Shown here: piece by piece, positions 19,201-26,744 of the stretch
How the letters are laid out: every line of letters begins with the position of its first letter
Position numbering within the stretch: position 1 is the stretch's first letter
Assembly (NCBI GenBank): GCA_964293155.1
Contig: CAXYYA010000009.1
Span: 1 to 64,000, forward strand
Direction of reading: 5' to 3'
Source: JAQVEB01 sp028698105
GTDB lineage: Bacteria > Bacteroidota > Bacteroidia > Bacteroidales > Dysgonomonadaceae
DNA: 64,000 nt
The notes under the pieces: generated by a model
Database searches by the model: none
The model's input: the letters and a program-made list of their open reading frames with translations, nothing else
What the model was told of the DNA's origin: nothing
Made by a program: the position numbers and the translations under genes

Positions 19201-19345
19201 CAGTGGCTCCGATTACCGGCTCATTGTTTGCGTCGGTAACATTACCTTTTACGGTAATGTTCTGAGCAAGCACTCCCAAGGATATTGTCCACAGCATGGC
19301 AAACAACAGTCCTTTCCACATAGAATTTGAATGTCTTTTTTTCAT
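16265..19345 (-). CDS. SusC/RagA-family TonB-dependent outer-membrane transporter
   Basis: 1026 residues. A signal peptide ending near VLAQ is followed by a carboxypeptidase-regulatory-like domain (about 30-105, GNVTDANNEPVIGATV), the SusC signature LLDEVVVVGYGTQKK, the plug (about 115-235) and a 22-stranded barrel ending in FGVNVEF with C-terminal Phe. It imports oligosaccharides across the outer membrane with TonB energy. With SusD it forms the core of the fucose/sulfated-glycan locus, downstream of GH109. No ECF sigma or anti-sigma pair is in the window, so regulation differs from classical mucin loci. Confidence 0.96.
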   Translation of the reverse strand: MKKRHSNSMWKGLLFAMLWTISLGVLAQNITVKGNVTDANNEPVIGATVIVSGDATRGTVTDIDGSYTLANVPQNGSLEISYVGMTTQVIPVNGRTTLNITMTSDTELLDEVVVVGYGTQKKVNLTGAVSAVSGDDMIKRPVTNPTTMLQGQMPGVRIVQGLGQPGNESVQIRVRGQGTYSSAGSDPLVLIDGVPGSLASLNANDIESVSVLKDAASAAIYGARAANGVVLVTTKSGKDGGFKVSYNANLGIHTPTKMLDIVTNSAQYMELFNEAKGNSGISTGLYTQDMINTYRNATDRIKYPNFDWLDYMFNPAFVQNHSLSLSGGNNGTTYNITLGYIDQPGTMKGFDYKKYNFRTNVKSDLKDWATVGVNISLEKGDTKNPRQSHDDAFLSTLSQAPTYMPFLPDGRYVHRAYDFESTNKNMVAIVENDVLRKTTNYDISSQLWADVKLAKGLNWYSKLAVNLGDVSYKDWRPIVNLYNYQTGNFSRTLDVGGEGLISNNSRNYYTNFFSYLKYDFSLNEAHNFGLQAGYSQEYNNYQFVQGYRQKYVTTNLQELNAGTAAIQTANGNTTEWALKSYFGRFNYNYMEKYLFEANVRYDGTSRIAKDTRWGFFPSFSAGWRITEEDFVRNANIDWLTSAKLRASYGLLGNQNIGGDFPYPYQDLLNFTGDYPFDNAILSPGVAQSALSNALLKWESTAVTDVGLDLKLFGKLNITYDWYRKHTYDILRQAQVTGALGLSAPFINSGDMLNTGHELTVQYNDRIKDGALSGLEYGGGFFIDVFRNKLIKFGSREIDGYVIRENDLPYNSYYMLDAIGIFQSQEEVNNSPTQFSGNFGPGDIKYRDVNGDKVINNDDRVVVPGKFPKFEYSFNGNAAWKGFDLSFLFQGVEGRKIFTDGWGFEPFIQGSAPTLDFVKNRWTGAGTSNYYPKIYFGWDGTNPNRRASTWYLQDASYLRLKNLTIGYIIPKQITNKAKIDRIRLYFSGDNLVTFTKYRGLDPERAGDGRFVQYPQNKIVSFGVNVEF

Positions 19346-19425
19346 TCTTTCATCTTTTTTTAAATTAATAATTCAACCTTGGTTCACTTTAACGAGTTAT
19401 GTTAATCTAATCGCATAAAATAATA

Positions 19426-19433
19426 CAAAATTA
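19426..19433 (-). promoter_or_regulatory. -7 promoter element upstream of susC
   Basis: The minus strand reads TAATTTTG (TAnnTTTG). It is 81 bp before the SusC ATG, in the 107-bp gap after GH109. No convincing -33 element is seen, so it may be weak or activator-dependent. Confidence 0.45.
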
Positions 19434-19452
19434 TTTAAATATAACAATTTTT

Positions 19453-20874
19453 TTATTTTTCTACAAATGCATGTCTGAATTCTTTCGCATCGTTCCAATG
19501 ACCGCGCGTGAAATCGGGGATTTCCACGGGAGCACTTCCATTCTCAAGGGAAATAGCTGTGAGCGGGACCAGACAGCACCACTCGGCCAGGTCATACACG
19601 TCCATATCGAGCGGTAGCCCGTTACGCAGACAGTAGATAAGCCGGTAATCCATGATGAAGTCCATTCCGCCGTGTCCGCCTACTTTTTTGGCCTGCTCTT
19701 CCAGTTCTATCTGAATAGGGTGTTTGTATTTTTCCATCAGGGCTTTCCTCACCTCGTCCGAAACGAAGGAGTGCGCCGACAGGTTTTCGAGGTTGGGTAT
19801 GGAGCCTTTTTCAATGGCATCGGCCTGCAGCGCGTAGCCTTCCATCGGATATTTATTGGCAAAGCCTTTAGTGCCGGTGATCTGATACATGCGGGAGTAG
19901 GGACGGGGCGAGGCTACATCGTGCTGAATCTCGATCGTTTTGCCGTTTTCAGTGCGGATCAGCGTAACGGTATGCTGTCCGTTTTTAAAATCGGTTACGT
20001 CTTCGTTGCGGTCTTTTTTCAGGAATGCCGGAATGCTCACAGGATCGGAATCCACGGATACAAGGTAATTCATCTTATCGCCGCGGTGGATGTTGAGCGC
20101 CTGGCACGCCGGGCCAATTCCGTGTGTTGGATACACATCGCCGCGGTGCGTTTTGTTATACTCCATGCGCCAGTCACCTTCATAATAGTCCCAGAATTCT
20201 TCCAACTGGTGAATGTAAGCGCCTTCGGCGTAAAGTACTTCTCCGAATACACCTTTTTGTATCATGTTGAGGGTGGTTAGTTCAAAGAAATCGTACACGC
20301 AATTTTCGAGCATCATGCAGTGTTTTTGGGTTTTCTCGGCCGTGTTTATTACGTCCCAAATTTCTTCCATGGTCATGGCGGCGGGCACTTCGCAAGCCAC
20401 GTGTTTGCCCTGCTCCATGGCATAGATCATCATGGGAGCGTGGCGTTTCCAGTCGGTGGCGATGTAAATGAGGTCTATATCGTCGCGATCGCACATCTGT
20501 TTCCATGCGTTTTCGTCGCCGCTATAAGCAGCGGCTGCTGGAAGTCCGGCGTTGCTCAGGATTTTTTGAGCGTTGTCCACTCTTTCAGGATATAAGTCGC
20601 ACAACCCCATTATTTTTATTCCCGGAATATGCGTGAAGCGTTCCACGGCGCCTGGGCCGCGCATGCCTAACCCAATAAAACCAACACGCACGGTATCCAT
20701 TTTGGGCGTTGCCAGCCCTAGCACATGTTGTTGACCCGCGGGTCGTGCCGGAACATCGGTTTTGACCAGGTACTTTGCTTCTGCATTGGTTTCTTTCTCG
20801 CTTTTTTTAACTGAACTGCATGCCGATAATATGATCAGCAATACAAATAGTACGTAATTTGTTGTTTTTTTCAT
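19453..20874 (-). CDS. GH109 alpha-N-acetylgalactosaminidase (Gfo/Idh/MocA fold)
   Basis: 473 residues. It has a lipoprotein signal with Cys19, then a Rossmann NAD-binding site VGFIGLGMRGPG and EQGKHVACEVPAAM. The substrate domain includes YIHQLEEFWDYYEGDWR and RGDVYPTHGIGP. This combination is the GH109 pattern: NAD-dependent hydrolysis of terminal alpha-GalNAc, as in blood group A antigen. Some relatives are plain oxidoreductases, so activity is inferred. It lies 50 bp downstream of fucP and 107 bp upstream of susC. Confidence 0.85.
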   Translation of the reverse strand: MKKTTNYVLFVLLIILSACSSVKKSEKETNAEAKYLVKTDVPARPAGQQHVLGLATPKMDTVRVGFIGLGMRGPGAVERFTHIPGIKIMGLCDLYPERVDNAQKILSNAGLPAAAAYSGDENAWKQMCDRDDIDLIYIATDWKRHAPMMIYAMEQGKHVACEVPAAMTMEEIWDVINTAEKTQKHCMMLENCVYDFFELTTLNMIQKGVFGEVLYAEGAYIHQLEEFWDYYEGDWRMEYNKTHRGDVYPTHGIGPACQALNIHRGDKMNYLVSVDSDPVSIPAFLKKDRNEDVTDFKNGQHTVTLIRTENGKTIEIQHDVASPRPYSRMYQITGTKGFANKYPMEGYALQADAIEKGSIPNLENLSAHSFVSDEVRKALMEKYKHPIQIELEEQAKKVGGHGGMDFIMDYRLIYCLRNGLPLDMDVYDLAEWCCLVPLTAISLENGSAPVEIPDFTRGHWNDAKEFRHAFVEK

Positions 20875-20924
20875 TTTTTTTTAGTTTATAATTTTCAATT
20901 TCATTCAATGTCTTATAATTGGTT

Positions 20925-22238
20925 TTAATCCAAAATTCTTCTTCGATGTGTTCGAATTCCATATACGCAAATAACCGCGAAACAGATAAACGGCAAAATA
21001 AACGATGCATTCACTGCCGGCAACCATGCTACTTTACCCAAATCTATGATCGCACCCTGCAACGGAGGCATTAGCGCGCCACCCACGATAGCCATGACCA
21101 AGCCGGCTGCTCCCAGGGTAGAATCATCGCCCAAACCTTTGAGCGCGATACCATAAATGGTGGGAAACATCAACGACATGAAAATGGATGTGGCAACCAA
21201 ACAGTACAGCCCGATCATTCCTCCGATGAAAATAACGCTCAGCGTTGTGGTCATTGCGCCGATGGCAAAAATAGTGAGCATAACCGAAGGTTTGAGGTAC
21301 TTCATCAGGTAGGTGCTGATAAAGCGGCTGGAAAGGAAAAACAACATAGCTATAATATTATAGCGCTGTCCCACGGCTTTTGGAATGCCGATGTTTTCGG
21401 CATACTGGATGATGAACGTCCAGCACATGATCTGCGCGGCTACGTAAAAGAACTGCGTGAGCACGCCTTCGCGGTAATTGTGATTTTTCACCAATCGTTT
21501 AAAGGAATCCTTTGTTTTGATGTCCTTTGCGTCCGTGGACTGCGTGCGGGGCATTTTCGTTAACGCGATCACGATAAAAACCAACAATACCACGCAGGCA
21601 ATTATTACGTACGGGTTTCGGATGACTGCCAGGTCGTGTGTGCGGATAACCGCTTTTTCGGCGCTGCTTAATGTGGGGAAAATCAGGTTGCCCAGGGCAT
21701 CGCGTTTTTCGGAATCAAGCGATGTAAGCACGTAGTTCGATGCCACGAACATGCCGAGCAACGAGCCCATGGGGTTGAATGATTGTGCGAAATTCAGCCT
21801 TCGCGTTGATGTAGCTTCGTCACCCATCGAAATGATGTAGGGATTAGCCGTTGTTTCCAAAAAAGCCAGCCCAAATGTCAGGATATACAGCGAGAGCAGG
21901 AAAAACGTGAATTGCTCAAATTGGGCTGCGGGAATAAACAGAAATGCGCCGATGGCATATAATCCCAATCCTAATAAAATTCCTTTTTTGTAGCTGAAGC
22001 GCCGGACGAACAGCGCTGCCGGAATAGCCATAGTGCCGTATCCGCCGTAAAAAGCGAATTGAATAAGCGCCGCTTCGGAGTTCGGTATCTCCATGATGGA
22101 CCGGAAAGCCGCCACCAGTGGATTGGTAATATCGTTGGCGAATCCCCACAACGAAAAAAGACTCGTGATGAGTATGAAGGGGATGAGGTACTTTCTCTCA
22201 ATTACTTTTGGTTTCATATTTTTTTGTTTTTCTGCCAT
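20925..22238 (-). CDS. fucP: FucP-like L-fucose:H+ symporter (MFS)
   Basis: 437 residues and 12 predicted membrane helices. LFSLWGFANDITNPLV in the first helix and FLETTANPYI are typical of the FHS family (FucP and glucose/galactose relatives); the Asn/Asp/Glu residues in these segments bind sugar and protons. It carries released fucose across the inner membrane. It follows fucI on the same strand, separated from it by the inserted GxxExxY cassette. Confidence 0.88.
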   Translation of the reverse strand: MAEKQKNMKPKVIERKYLIPFILITSLFSLWGFANDITNPLVAAFRSIMEIPNSEAALIQFAFYGGYGTMAIPAALFVRRFSYKKGILLGLGLYAIGAFLFIPAAQFEQFTFFLLSLYILTFGLAFLETTANPYIISMGDEATSTRRLNFAQSFNPMGSLLGMFVASNYVLTSLDSEKRDALGNLIFPTLSSAEKAVIRTHDLAVIRNPYVIIACVVLLVFIVIALTKMPRTQSTDAKDIKTKDSFKRLVKNHNYREGVLTQFFYVAAQIMCWTFIIQYAENIGIPKAVGQRYNIIAMLFFLSSRFISTYLMKYLKPSVMLTIFAIGAMTTTLSVIFIGGMIGLYCLVATSIFMSLMFPTIYGIALKGLGDDSTLGAAGLVMAIVGGALMPPLQGAIIDLGKVAWLPAVNASFILPFICFAVICVYGIRTHRRRILD

Positions 22239-22247
22239 TAAGTTTTT

Positions 22248-22330
22248 CCACCACTAAGCCACAGAGTTCACTAAGTTCCACAGAGAGTTTTCTATATGTT
22301 TCTGTGTGCTCTACGTGTCTCTGTGGTAAA
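22248..22330. repeat. 83-bp direct repeat, left copy, bordering the GxxExxY gene
   Basis: It begins CCACCACTAAGCCACAGAG and ends GTGTCTCTGTGGTAAA. The copy at 22755-22837 differs at only five positions. Each unit folds on itself: CCACAGAG near the start pairs with CTCTGTGG near the end, and an inner CACAGA pairs with TCTGTG. The nuclease gene's stop codon directly abuts this copy (22331). Confidence 0.85.
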
Positions 22331-22738
22331 TTAATTTTCAGGGAGCCGTGCAAAAGCTTTTGTTACCAAAGAAACGATTTGCGAGGTGATGTTTTCACAA
22401 TTGAAATTTATGAGCAACCCTTTTGGCAAATCTGTTAGCTTCAAATAAGATAAGAGCTGCGCCTTGTACACGGGAATCATTTGTTCTACGGCTTTCAATT
22501 CAACAATAATACAATCATTTACCAGAATATCAATGCGTAATTCACAATCCAAATCTTTTCCTTTGTATAAAATGGGTACTTTTAATTCTTGTTGTACTTT
22601 GAAGTCGCTTTGACGCAATTCTTCCACAAAACACTTCTGATAAACACTTTCCAACAATCCCGGGCCGAGTCGCTTATGTACTTCTATCGCGCAACCGATA
22701 ATGTGATAAGCCCAATCGTTAATTTGTTTTTGTGTCAT
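22331..22738 (-). CDS. GxxExxY-family protein, PD-(D/E)XK-type nuclease fold
   Basis: 135 residues. The name-giving motif is GLLESVY (27-33) and the family belongs to the PD-(D/E)XK superfamily. Asp70 (RIDILV) and Glu80-x-Lys82 (VELKAV) are in place, so the predicted metal-binding site is intact. Function in the family is unknown. It is not a fucose gene: it interrupts fucI-fucP, is tightly enclosed by 83-bp direct repeats (0 bp on its 3' side, 16 bp on its 5' side) and looks like a compact mobile cassette. Its transcription probably comes from the fuc operon. Confidence 0.85.
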   Translation of the reverse strand: MTQKQINDWAYHIIGCAIEVHKRLGPGLLESVYQKCFVEELRQSDFKVQQELKVPILYKGKDLDCELRIDILVNDCIIVELKAVEQMIPVYKAQLLSYLKLTDLPKGLLINFNCENITSQIVSLVTKAFARLPEN

Positions 22739-22754
22739 TGTTTTTTATTTATTT

Positions 22755-22837
22755 CCACCACTAAGCCACGGAGTTCACTAAGTTTCACAAAGATTTTTCT
22801 ATGTGTTTCTGTGTGCTCTACGTGTCTCTGTGGTAAA
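22755..22837. repeat. 83-bp direct repeat, right copy
   Basis: It is 78 of 83 identical to the copy at 22248-22330 and in the same orientation. It lies between the fucI stop (22843) and the GxxExxY start codon, so it forms part of that gene's leader. Confidence 0.85.
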
Positions 22838-22842
22838 AGAGC

Positions 22843-24615
22843 CTATTTATACAGAGCACCGAAATTAGCGCAAGCCCGGTAATCGGCGCCTTCTTTGTCC
22901 ATTCCGAATGCGTTCCAGGCAGCGGGACGGAAGATTTTATCGTCTTCCACGTTGTGCATGGATACCGGAATACGAAGGATGGATGCCAGCGTAATCAAAT
23001 CCTGCCCGATGTGCCCGTAACTGATGGCGCCGTGGTTAGCTCCCCAGTAATTCATTACGGAATACACGTCTTTGAACGGAATTTTTGTTTTATCCAAACG
23101 CGGTGTGAACCAGGTTGTTGGCCATGTTTTGTCGGTTCTTTCGTCCAAAATCTTATGAACTTCGGGGGCGATATCTACTGTCCAGCCTTCAGCAATCTGA
23201 AGAGTGGGGCCTAAACCATCCACCAGATTTAAACGACACATGGTTACAGGCATTCCGCCTTTTGACAGGAAATTGGAAGAATAGCCGCCGCCACGGAAAT
23301 AATCACGATTGGCAGGTGCCCAGGTTGTAGCTTCAAGGCAAGCTTCTACTTCTTTTTCGTTGATTTCCCAGAAAGGTTTCATAGCCGCTTTGCCGTCTTT
23401 TTTCTGGCGACCGGTTCCGTCCAGCGTAGTTGCACCGGAGTTAATCAGGTGAATGATGCCGTTTTTCGCCAATCCGGTGAGTTCTTTTCCGGTGACGCGT
23501 TTCACGGCTTCGGGGCTCCAGAACGTTCGCACGTCGGAGAAAATCTGTGCAGTATTGGTCAGCAGGTGTCCGAAAAGCATCGAAACGCCGTTCAGCGTAT
23601 CATTTTCGGTAGCAAAAACGAATGCTTCACGAATGCCGTTCCAGTCAAATGATGAGTTCAGTAAAGTTTCAGTATAGTCTGCATTGGGCTTATAATCAGT
23701 CCATTGACGTTGTCCCTGGAAACCACCTACAATTGCATTGTGTCCGATGGCTTCTTCTTTGAATCCCATTTCCTGCAACTTCGGATTTCCAATCATTAAA
23801 TCGCGCATGATGATGGTCATTTTCACTACAAATTCCCAATCGGCATCTTTCCCTGCACGGTCTTTTTGTTTTTCAGGACGGTTAAAGTCTTCCCCTTCAT
23901 TTGGTTTGCAATATTTTTCCGTCCACGCCATTGCTTTGGCAAATTCCTCTTTATCATAAATTCCTTCTTCAATACGACGAAGAATTTCCACCGATTCTAC
24001 CTGCTCGTTACGCATTCCGAGGTGTTTTTGGAAGAAATTATGGTCGGCATACGAACCCGCAATTCCCATGGAAACATTGCCGATGGAAAGATACGATTTT
24101 CCGCGCATGGTAGCCACAGCCTGCGCTGCACGGGCAAAACGCAACAGTTTTTCGGCCACATCTTCCGGGATGGAATTATCGCTCAAATCCTGTACATCAC
24201 GTCCGTAAATACCGAATGCAGGCAGTCCTTTCTGAGCATGCGCTGCCAAAACCGCCGCCAGATATACCGCTCCGGGACGCTCCGTTCCGTTGAAACCCCA
24301 AACCGCTTTCGGGTAATGCGGGTTCATGTCCATCGTTTCCGAGCCGTAGCACCAGCACGAAGTTACGGTGATCGTTGAGCCAACACCTTCGCGCTCAAAT
24401 TTTTCGGCACAGGCGGCGGTTTCGCCTACCCGGCCAATCGTTCCGTCGGCAATAACGCATTCTACGGGACTTCCGTCACCGTTCTTCAGATTTGATGAAA
24501 TTAACTCGGCAACCGCTTTTGCCAGATTCATCGTTTTTTCTTCAAGGCTTTCCCTTACGGCGCCTTGTCGTCCGTCAATGGTGGGGCGGATACCGATTTT
24601 AGGATACTTTTTCAT
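22843..24615 (-). CDS. fucI: L-fucose isomerase
   Basis: 590 residues, the full family length. It converts L-fucose to L-fuculose (also D-arabinose to D-ribulose) in the cytoplasm with Mn2+. The catalytic residues fall at the same numbers as in the E. coli enzyme: Glu337 in FATEND and Asp361 in FSDVRTFW. MTVTSCWCYGSE-type sequence at 83-94 and GFNGTERPGAVYLAA (107-121) are conserved. It follows fucR by 93 bp, with a likely FucR operator between. Neither FucK nor FucA, the next pathway enzymes, is in the window. Confidence 0.97.
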   Translation of the reverse strand: MKKYPKIGIRPTIDGRQGAVRESLEEKTMNLAKAVAELISSNLKNGDGSPVECVIADGTIGRVGETAACAEKFEREGVGSTITVTSCWCYGSETMDMNPHYPKAVWGFNGTERPGAVYLAAVLAAHAQKGLPAFGIYGRDVQDLSDNSIPEDVAEKLLRFARAAQAVATMRGKSYLSIGNVSMGIAGSYADHNFFQKHLGMRNEQVESVEILRRIEEGIYDKEEFAKAMAWTEKYCKPNEGEDFNRPEKQKDRAGKDADWEFVVKMTIIMRDLMIGNPKLQEMGFKEEAIGHNAIVGGFQGQRQWTDYKPNADYTETLLNSSFDWNGIREAFVFATENDTLNGVSMLFGHLLTNTAQIFSDVRTFWSPEAVKRVTGKELTGLAKNGIIHLINSGATTLDGTGRQKKDGKAAMKPFWEINEKEVEACLEATTWAPANRDYFRGGGYSSNFLSKGGMPVTMCRLNLVDGLGPTLQIAEGWTVDIAPEVHKILDERTDKTWPTTWFTPRLDKTKIPFKDVYSVMNYWGANHGAISYGHIGQDLITLASILRIPVSMHNVEDDKIFRPAAWNAFGMDKEGADYRACANFGALYK

Positions 24616-24647
24616 GTGATTCTTTTTTTATATATTTTTACGTTTAA

Positions 24648-24666
24648 TGTGCTGAACTGTGCTGAA
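24648..24666. promoter_or_regulatory. Candidate FucR operator before fucI
   Basis: The minus strand reads TTCAGCACAGTTCAGCACA. The core TCAGCACAGTTCAG recurs with one change at the fucR promoter. It sits just downstream of TAAATTCA, a weak match to the -7 consensus, so a bound repressor would cover the start region. Confidence 0.5.
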
Positions 24667-24708
24667 TTTATGCGGTAAAAAAGTGTAAAGAATAGTAATT
24701 TCGTAAAA

Positions 24709-25686
24709 TCAAATCAAATTTTCTCTATAGATCACCGTCGGAAGGTACGACTGTATCTTTTTCCCCTCGATTACAAAGTCCGCTGCCAAATTTCCAAGCT
24801 GATTAAAATCAATGCTTATGCAGGGAATCCCATTTTCCAGTACTTCGTAGAACGGGTTTTCATTGTACGCGATTAACCCGAAATCGCGGCTCATTTGCAG
24901 GTGCTGTTTTTTACTTTGTTTGATCAAATCCACCACGTCGGTTTGTTTAATAACAATGTAGCAGTTGTTGGCTGCGATTTCGCCGGGTACCTCGTCCTTT
25001 ACTTCATGGGCGAACCCGTTATCGGCGCAAAATCGCTTAAAATATTCCTTGCTGCTTTGCGGATGTTTATGATTTTTATTCAGTATATATACAAGTTTGT
25101 CGTAAGCGGACAACTGTTCTTTTACCGTTGTGAGCGCATCGTAAAAACCTTTGTCAAAATCCTGACAAACATAGGAATATCCGTTTTTGTCGAACTTCCC
25201 GAAGTCAATCAGCAAAAGCCTGTCTTTATCAATTTTGGTCAATACGTCGGAAAAATTTTCGTTGTCGTAATTCATCACTACGTATTTGTTGTAACGCCCG
25301 ATAGCATCTTCAACCAGCGCATCGAACAAGTTCTTGTTATATTGATGGAACCACAGATCTACCTTGTAATTCGATGGAAGTTGCTGCACGAAGTTGTTGT
25401 AGAGTGCTTCTTTAAAAGGCGTGTATTCGTCCAAAAGCAAAAAAATATTGGTTGACGGATTGGCCACATAATAACTTTTGCCCTGAATGGAGTTGATGAT
25501 CCCCTTTTCTTTCAATGCCAAAAAAGCTTTAAAAACCGTATCGCGGGAAACGTTGTATGTCCGACTCAAATAGTTTATGGATGGCAGTTTTTCGCCCACG
25601 ACGTAATCGTTCACCTCGATCGAATGCCTGATATAATCAGCCATTTGCTGTACTTTGGTTGTGCTATGGTTGAACTTTAACTCCAT
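24709..25686 (-). CDS. fucR: GntR-family fucose regulator, FucR-like
   Basis: 325 residues. An N-terminal GntR winged helix (about 8-75, with GEKLPSINYLSRTYNVSRDT) is joined to a C-terminal periplasmic-binding-protein-like sugar domain (about 80-325), as in LacI/GntR hybrids and the FucR repressor of Bacteroides thetaiotaomicron. Its position directly upstream of fucI matches that locus. It probably represses fucI-fucP and itself until fucose or a derivative binds. Matching operator-like sites precede both fucR and fucI. Confidence 0.85.
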   Translation of the reverse strand: MELKFNHSTTKVQQMADYIRHSIEVNDYVVGEKLPSINYLSRTYNVSRDTVFKAFLALKEKGIINSIQGKSYYVANPSTNIFLLLDEYTPFKEALYNNFVQQLPSNYKVDLWFHQYNKNLFDALVEDAIGRYNKYVVMNYDNENFSDVLTKIDKDRLLLIDFGKFDKNGYSYVCQDFDKGFYDALTTVKEQLSAYDKLVYILNKNHKHPQSSKEYFKRFCADNGFAHEVKDEVPGEIAANNCYIVIKQTDVVDLIKQSKKQHLQMSRDFGLIAYNENPFYEVLENGIPCISIDFNQLGNLAADFVIEGKKIQSYLPTVIYRENLI

Positions 25687-25697
25687 ACGGCTCTCTA

Positions 25698-25728
25698 TGC
25701 TGTTCTGTACTGTGCTGACGCAAAAGTA
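25698..25728 (-). promoter_or_regulatory. fucR promoter with overlapping FucR operator candidate
   Basis: The minus strand reads TACTTTTG (25721-25728), a full -7 match, followed at once by CGTCAGCACAGTACAGAACA. The operator core TCAGCACAGTACAG is shared, with one difference, with the site before fucI. This points to autoregulation. Confidence 0.55.
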
Positions 25729-25824
25729 GTAGGTTAATATTTAATAAAAAAATATTTTTTTGTGTTATAAAACATGTTTTCGTGAGATGTGTTTCCGACC
25801 TCGGATTCATTAACCCAAAAAATC

Positions 25825-25860
25825 AACCGGCAAAACTCTTCACAGGGTTTTGCCGGTTTT
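25825..25860 (-). terminator. Intrinsic terminator of the NigD-like gene (bidirectional)
   Basis: AACCGGCAAAAC (25825-25836) and GTTTTGCCGGTT (25847-25858) form a perfect 12-bp stem with a 10-nt loop. T-rich tracts follow on both strands. It lies 53 bp past the NigD-like stop codon. Confidence 0.8.
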
Positions 25861-25912
25861 TGGAAAATCAAAAAGTCATATAAGAAATAGAACTAATCAG
25901 TAATGGTTTTAG

Positions 25913-26650
25913 TCAATAGTATTCATTTGATGAAATCACGGGAATGGATGGTTTCATATATGTATTTCTAAGCGCTGCTTCGTTGTATCTGTAAACCAGA
26001 TCGTATGTTTTTTCGCCGTCCCAGTCTTTCACTTTCACCGATAATTGAACGGAGTCAGCGTTGTTCAACCTCAAAGGTTTTAAATCGAAACATACAAATC
26101 CATCGTACAGTCGCGTGTTGATGCTTTCGTATGCGTTGTGCCTGAATTCCAGGTGAATTTTTCCGTCATTTGGCGGCGTAACAAGCGTATTTTTCACCAA
26201 ATTGATGGCGTGAGGGCGTGTTTCGCCGTAATTGAACATGAAATCAACATTCAGAAAATCGTTACCCACCCACATGCTGTTCACTTTAACCGGGTCATTC
26301 CCAATGCTGTCGGCATTGTTCTCAGTGAGGTTGATGGCCTTTTTGGTCAGGATATCCCAAATGTCGTTTATCCTGATGTAATGATCGTATCCGTTTTGCG
26401 CTCCCGATAAAATGGTGTAATTAACAAAAACACGCTGATCTCGCACGGGAACGTAGTTCAAATCGGATGCCGCTGGCCATAACCGCGTAGCGTCATCAAG
26501 CGTCAACGAAAAACTACCGTCGCTGTTCAGGTCAACCGTTGCAATGTCCACCCGGAATTGCCCGAGGGAGTTTTCGTCATTTATACACGAATTCGCGTAA
26601 AATAAAATGGCGAGCAAACTGATGCCGATCACGAGGTATTTTTTGTTCAT
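25913..26650 (-). CDS. NigD-like lipoprotein
   Basis: 245 residues. A lipoprotein signal (ILFYANSC, Cys22) is followed by an all-beta protein of the NigD-like family (named for a Prevotella bacteriocin-locus protein). Recognisable segments are VFVNYTIL, HYIRINDIWDILTK and HLEFRHNAY. The function of the family is unknown; members are surface or periplasmic lipoproteins. It forms its own unit between YgiQ and the terminator before fucR. Confidence 0.75.
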   Translation of the reverse strand: MNKKYLVIGISLLAILFYANSCINDENSLGQFRVDIATVDLNSDGSFSLTLDDATRLWPAASDLNYVPVRDQRVFVNYTILSGAQNGYDHYIRINDIWDILTKKAINLTENNADSIGNDPVKVNSMWVGNDFLNVDFMFNYGETRPHAINLVKNTLVTPPNDGKIHLEFRHNAYESINTRLYDGFVCFDLKPLRLNNADSVQLSVKVKDWDGEKTYDLVYRYNEAALRNTYMKPSIPVISSNEYY

Positions 26651-26744
26651 GCAAAAGCGATTTTCTTGCGAGTTCTATTTAATAGATGCAAAAACCGAAA
26701 AAACGCTGCATGAAAAACGAAGAATTTTTTATATTTAACTCAAA

